Positions 7,081 through 7,709 of a DNA stretch of 7,709 nt are shown here, piece by piece. Source of the stretch: Mucilaginibacter_A sp964244955 (GTDB lineage Bacteria > Bacteroidota > Bacteroidia > Sphingobacteriales > Sphingobacteriaceae); NCBI GenBank assembly GCA_964244955.1, contig CAXTKQ010000151.1, forward strand, positions 1 to 7,709, read 5' to 3'. Positions within the stretch are counted from its first letter, which is position 1; each line of letters starts with the position of its first letter. The translations under genes were made by a program, and so were the position numbers. The notes beneath the pieces were generated by a model that had not been told where the DNA came from, ran no database searches, and was given only the letters and a program-made list of their open reading frames with translations.

Positions 7081-7709
7081 TTAGAGGAAAGCTTGTTTGA
7101 TTTTTTCAATCAGACCTGATTCGACTGTATTTTTAGAAAGCAGAACCATACTTTTTATAGCCTCCGGGTTGGAGATGCCGTGGCCAATGATTACAGGCGC
7201 ATTAACGCCCAAAATCGGGCTTCCGCCATATTGTTCGTAATTAAAACGGTCGAAAAACTCGTCGCGCATCCCTTTTTCTAAAGTAATGTCGTAAAAGTTT
7301 TCGGCCAATTTTAAAATAACATTGCCGGTAAAGCCGTCGCAAACAAACACATCGGCCTGATCGGTAAACAAATCCCGGCCTTCTATATTGCCTACAAAAT
7401 TAAACTGTTTGTTTTCGGCCATCAAAGGGTAAGTGGCCTGGCAAAGCAAGTTGCCTTTTTCTTTTTCTTCGCCGATATTAACCAAACCAACTTTTGGCTG
7501 GCTGATATGGTATAAAGATTCGGCCATCAAACTGCCTAAAACACCAAACTGTACAAGCACATCTGGCTTGCAATCTGCATTGGCGCCAACATCTAAAATA
7601 ATGCTGCAGCCACCGATGAGTTTTGGAACGATGCCTGCAATAGCCGGACGGATAACCCCCGCAATTGCTTTTACGCTAAACATCGCGCCAACCAACATTG
7701 CACCGGTAT
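7081..7709 (-). CDS. plsX: Phosphate acyltransferase PlsX (5' end outside window)
   Basis: PlsX converts acyl-ACP and phosphate to acyl-phosphate, the donor for PlsY in phosphatidic acid synthesis; it is a peripheral membrane enzyme. About 209 C-terminal codons are present. The frame is open at the window edge, where TGAMLVGAMF matches the family's SAGNTGA-type segment, so the ATG at 7698 is internal and about 100 N-terminal residues are missing from a usual 310-350. Family landmarks in order are ILDVGANADCKPD, GLVNIGEEKEKGN, FVGNIEGRD, FVCDGFTGNVILK and PVIIGHGISNPEAI. It ends at TAA 7083-7081, 8 bases before fabH, the widely conserved plsX-fabH arrangement coupling phospholipid and fatty-acid synthesis. 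Any operon promoter, rpmF or FapR-like control site would lie beyond the right edge and cannot be assessed. Confidence 0.95.
   Translation of the reverse strand, partial: TGAMLVGAMFSVKAIAGVIRPAIAGIVPKLIGGCSIILDVGANADCKPDVLVQFGVLGSLMAESLYHISQPKVGLVNIGEEKEKGNLLCQATYPLMAENKQFNFVGNIEGRDLFTDQADVFVCDGFTGNVILKLAENFYDITLEKGMRDEFFDRFNYEQYGGSPILGVNAPVIIGHGISNPEAIKSMVLLSKNTVESGLIEKIKQAFL

Noticed and set aside
1..7709. A novel defence, mobile or biosynthetic system
   Set aside because: Both strands were read: all coding space is filled by core metabolic, export and peptidase genes; no transposase, integrase, repeat array, tRNA or unknown gene cluster is present.

Overview
The window reads as chromosomal DNA from a member of the Bacteroidota, most likely the Sphingobacteriaceae (Mucilaginibacter/Pedobacter-like). 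This is inferred from protein style: TatC has a long first periplasmic loop with a cysteine pair, the secreted M28 peptidase is of the type common in this phylum, start codons lack obvious Shine-Dalgarno sequences, and base composition is moderate. The run of ten Ns at 6785-6794 shows that this is a scaffolded draft assembly. All eight genes lie on the minus strand, so transcription runs from high to low coordinates.

In order of transcription, the first block (7709 to 4144) is a fatty-acid initiation cluster: plsX (partial, cut by the window edge), fabH (with the N gap inside it), accB and accC. These cover acyl-phosphate formation for phospholipid synthesis, the first condensation of fatty-acid synthesis, and the biotin carrier and biotin carboxylase of acetyl-CoA carboxylase. 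accC is broken as written. Its N-terminal 43 codons and its remaining ~392 codons are in different frames, and roughly 31-34 bases encoding a conserved stretch are missing at about 5323-5330.

A strong intrinsic terminator-like hairpin (4080-4119) follows accC. The second block (4069 to 1137) is tatC (Sec-independent translocase subunit), rpiB (ribose-5-phosphate isomerase B) and a secreted M28-family zinc aminopeptidase. The last two are only 16 bases apart. After a 91-base gap holding a short perfect inverted repeat comes a lutB-like gene (LUD domain plus ferredoxin-type cysteines, lactate oxidation), which runs off the left edge.

No mobile element, CRISPR array, RNA gene or novel multi-gene system is visible; this is core metabolism. 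The points worth a second look are the accC lesion, the artificial gap in fabH, the terminator that separates the two blocks and may double as the tatC -7 box, and tatC itself, which has deviating codon use and an alanine at a position important for signal-peptide recognition. No gene-free stretch exceeds 100 bases.
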